From contig AP024676.1 of the NCBI GenBank assembly GCA_025998955.1, positions 4,030,001 through 4,094,000 of the forward strand: a stretch of DNA of 64,000 nucleotides, in the 5' to 3' direction. Of this stretch, positions 62,449 to 64,000 are shown one piece after another. The notes under the pieces are model-generated. The model made no database searches. It was not told the origin of the DNA and saw nothing but the letters and a program-made list of their open reading frames with translations. A program made the translations under genes and the position numbers. Each line of letters begins with the position of its first letter. Positions within the stretch are counted from its first letter, which is position 1. This DNA comes from Candidatus Roseilinea sp. (GTDB taxonomy: Bacteria > Chloroflexota > Anaerolineae > J036 > Brachytrichaceae).

Positions 62449-64000
62449 ATGACAGGCCACAACCCCATCCCACCGTCCAGGCGATCCGACGCGCTGGCCA
62501 AGATCCATGCTCTGTGCTGCGCCGTCTATGGCGACGCGGTCGGCATGCAGGCGTACGAGCGGCTGCGGCAGATCGTCGAATCGCACCCGTCGGTGACGCC
62601 GACGCACAACGACGACCTCACCCAGCGCGACGCGATGCTCATCACGTATGGCGACCAGGTGCGCGAGCCTGGCCGGCCGCCTTTGCAGACGCTCGGCGAT
62701 TTCTGTGCCCGGCATCTGGTCGGCGTGGTCAGCGCAGTGCACATTCTGCCGTTCTATCCCTATACCTCCGACGATGGCTTCTCGGTCGTGAACTACCGCG
62801 CCGTGAATTCAGACTTGGGGACGTGGGCGGACGTCGAGCAGCTGGGCAAACGCTTCCGGCTGATGTTCGACGCGGTCATCAACCACATTTCGTCGAAGAG
62901 CGAATGGTTCCAGGGCTACTTGCGCGGCGAGGAAAGGTATCGCGACTACTTCATCGCCGTGGAGGGTAATCCCGACCTCTCGCAGGTCGTGCGGCCGCGT
63001 GCGCTGCCGTTGCTGACGACGTTCGATACAGCACTGGGCCGGCGTGCCGTGTGGACCACGTTCAGCGACGACCAGATAGATTTGAACTACGCCAACCCCG
63101 ACGTGCTGGCCGAGATCGTAGATTTGCTGCTGTTCTATGCGCAACGCGGCGCGGACTTCATCCGGCTGGACGCGATCGCCTACCTGTGGAAGGAAATCGG
63201 CACGCGCTGCATCCACCTGCCGAACACGCACCGCGTGGTGCAGATCTTCCGCGCGGCGCTGGACGCCGTCGCGCCGCACGTCCGGCTAATCACCGAGACC
63301 AACGTGCCGCACAGCGACAACATCGCCTACTTCGGCGATGGGTCGAACGAGGCGCAGCTCGTCTATAACTTTGCCCTGCCGCCGCTGACGCTGCACACGC
63401 TGCAGACCGGCGACGCGCGCACGCTGTCGCAGTGGGCGAGCACCTTGTCCCTGCCGTCGAAGCGAACGACGTTCTTCAACTTCCTGGCTTCGCACGATGG
63501 CATCGGGCTGAATCCGGCGCGCGGAATCCTGAGCGGTCGCGAAGTAGATGCGCTGGTCGAGCGGACGCTGGCTGTGGGTGGCTTCATCAACTACAAGCAC
63601 AACAGCGACGGCTCGCGCAGCCCGTATGAGATGAACGTCAACTACTTCGACGCACTCAGCTTCGGCACGTGCAGCGAAGAGGAGACGGCCGATCGTTTCG
63701 TTGCGGCGCATGCGATCATGTTTGCGATGATCGGGATGCCGGGCATCTACTTCCACAGCTTGTTCGGATCGCGCGGATGGCCGGAGGGCGTTCGGCAGCT
63801 CGGCTACAACCGCGCCATCAACCGGCAAAAGCTCGATCGGGCTACGCTGGAACGCGAGTTGGCCGATAACGACTCGCGGCGCGCGCGCATCTTCGCTCGC
63901 CTGGCACATCTGTTGCATGTGCGCGCCAGCCATGCCGCCTTCCACCCCTTCGGCGAGCAGCAGGTGATCGCGTGTGGGCCGGCGGTGTTCGCGTTGCTGC
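62449..64000 (+). CDS. GH13 sugar phosphorylase (sucrose/glucosylglycerate phosphorylase-like), 3' truncated by window end
   Basis: Cytosolic GH13 subfamily-18-like phosphorylase, 517 codons visible and open at the right edge. Start ATG 62449, MTGHNPIPPSRRSDALAKIH. Conserved marks: VVSAVHILPFYPYTSDDGFS, INHISSKSEWFQGY, GADFIRLDAIAYLWKEIGT with the nucleophile Asp, VRLITETNVPHSDNIAYFGD with the acid/base Glu, FFNFLASHDGIGLNPARGIL, GMPGIYFHSLFGSR. Such enzymes cleave sucrose, glucosylglycerate or mannosylglycerate with phosphate; the exact substrate needs residues that I cannot judge by eye. No strong ribosome-binding site is seen. Confidence 0.9.
   Translation, partial: MTGHNPIPPSRRSDALAKIHALCCAVYGDAVGMQAYERLRQIVESHPSVTPTHNDDLTQRDAMLITYGDQVREPGRPPLQTLGDFCARHLVGVVSAVHILPFYPYTSDDGFSVVNYRAVNSDLGTWADVEQLGKRFRLMFDAVINHISSKSEWFQGYLRGEERYRDYFIAVEGNPDLSQVVRPRALPLLTTFDTALGRRAVWTTFSDDQIDLNYANPDVLAEIVDLLLFYAQRGADFIRLDAIAYLWKEIGTRCIHLPNTHRVVQIFRAALDAVAPHVRLITETNVPHSDNIAYFGDGSNEAQLVYNFALPPLTLHTLQTGDARTLSQWASTLSLPSKRTTFFNFLASHDGIGLNPARGILSGREVDALVERTLAVGGFINYKHNSDGSRSPYEMNVNYFDALSFGTCSEEETADRFVAAHAIMFAMIGMPGIYFHSLFGSRGWPEGVRQLGYNRAINRQKLDRATLERELADNDSRRARIFARLAHLLHVRASHAAFHPFGEQQVIACGPAVFALL

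Overview
This 64 kb GC-rich window carries about 45 protein genes, no rRNA and no recognisable tRNA. I infer a Chloroflexota genome (Anaerolineae-like, possibly a phototrophic or chemoautotrophic relative), because it combines a red-type form I RuBisCO operon, a class II HMG-CoA reductase, many ABC uptake systems, TPR-CHAT, ECF sigma and Ser/Thr-kinase signalling genes, and an IS701-like transposase. No single marker proves this assignment.

Layout. 0-5.5 kb: a leftward sugar ABC importer (two permeases, Tat-lipoprotein binding protein), a phytanoyl-CoA dioxygenase-like enzyme and an AraC regulator. 5.6-12.3 kb: an unknown gene, then a rightward cassette of divergent sigma factor, soluble double zinc-finger anti-sigma-like protein, TPR-CHAT protease and cytosolic subtilisin-like protease; this is the strongest candidate for an undescribed system. 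12.5-19.2 kb: holin-4-like membrane protein, a complete IS element, an orphan NarL-type regulator, a trans-sulfuration enzyme, MurJ and DUF2200. 19.3-28.9 kb: Mfd, then a translationally coupled leftward operon (PASTA kinase, ECF sigma, membrane anti-sigma, secreted/membrane polymer-forming protein), head to head with a secreted glycosidase. 29-37 kb: GlpK, a second PhyH-like enzyme, TrpS under a T-box, and a peptide-type ABC importer. 37-50 kb: DUF92, a GH13 enzyme, MgtE, an unknown gene, MurE, aconitase, a phosphatase-like protein, Pcm and a lipid-kinase-like protein. 50-55 kb: cbbL-cbbS-cbbX-prk with a divergent D-glycerate dehydrogenase, a compact Calvin-cycle and glycolate-salvage locus. 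55-64 kb: NurA, HMG-CoA reductase, a nucleotidyltransferase with a broken HEPN partner, GT4, GtrA, an S9 peptidase and a GH13 sugar phosphorylase cut by the window end.

Three genome-wide habits stand out. First, at least six dispersed intergenic elements of about 80-180 bp end in GGGTGCAT/ATGCACCC, look like MITEs, and have no transposase here. Second, low-complexity, often hairpin-forming inserts sit between genes and also in frame inside five conserved genes (murJ, mfd, glpK, murE, S9 peptidase), recalling Rickettsia palindromic elements. Third, many genes have a TANAAT -10-like box only 6-9 nt before the start codon and no Shine-Dalgarno sequence, which suggests frequent leaderless transcription; other genes have strong GGAGG sites.

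All functional names come from motif recognition by eye. Starts were moved inward where a conserved N-terminus, ribosome-binding site or promoter pointed to an internal codon.
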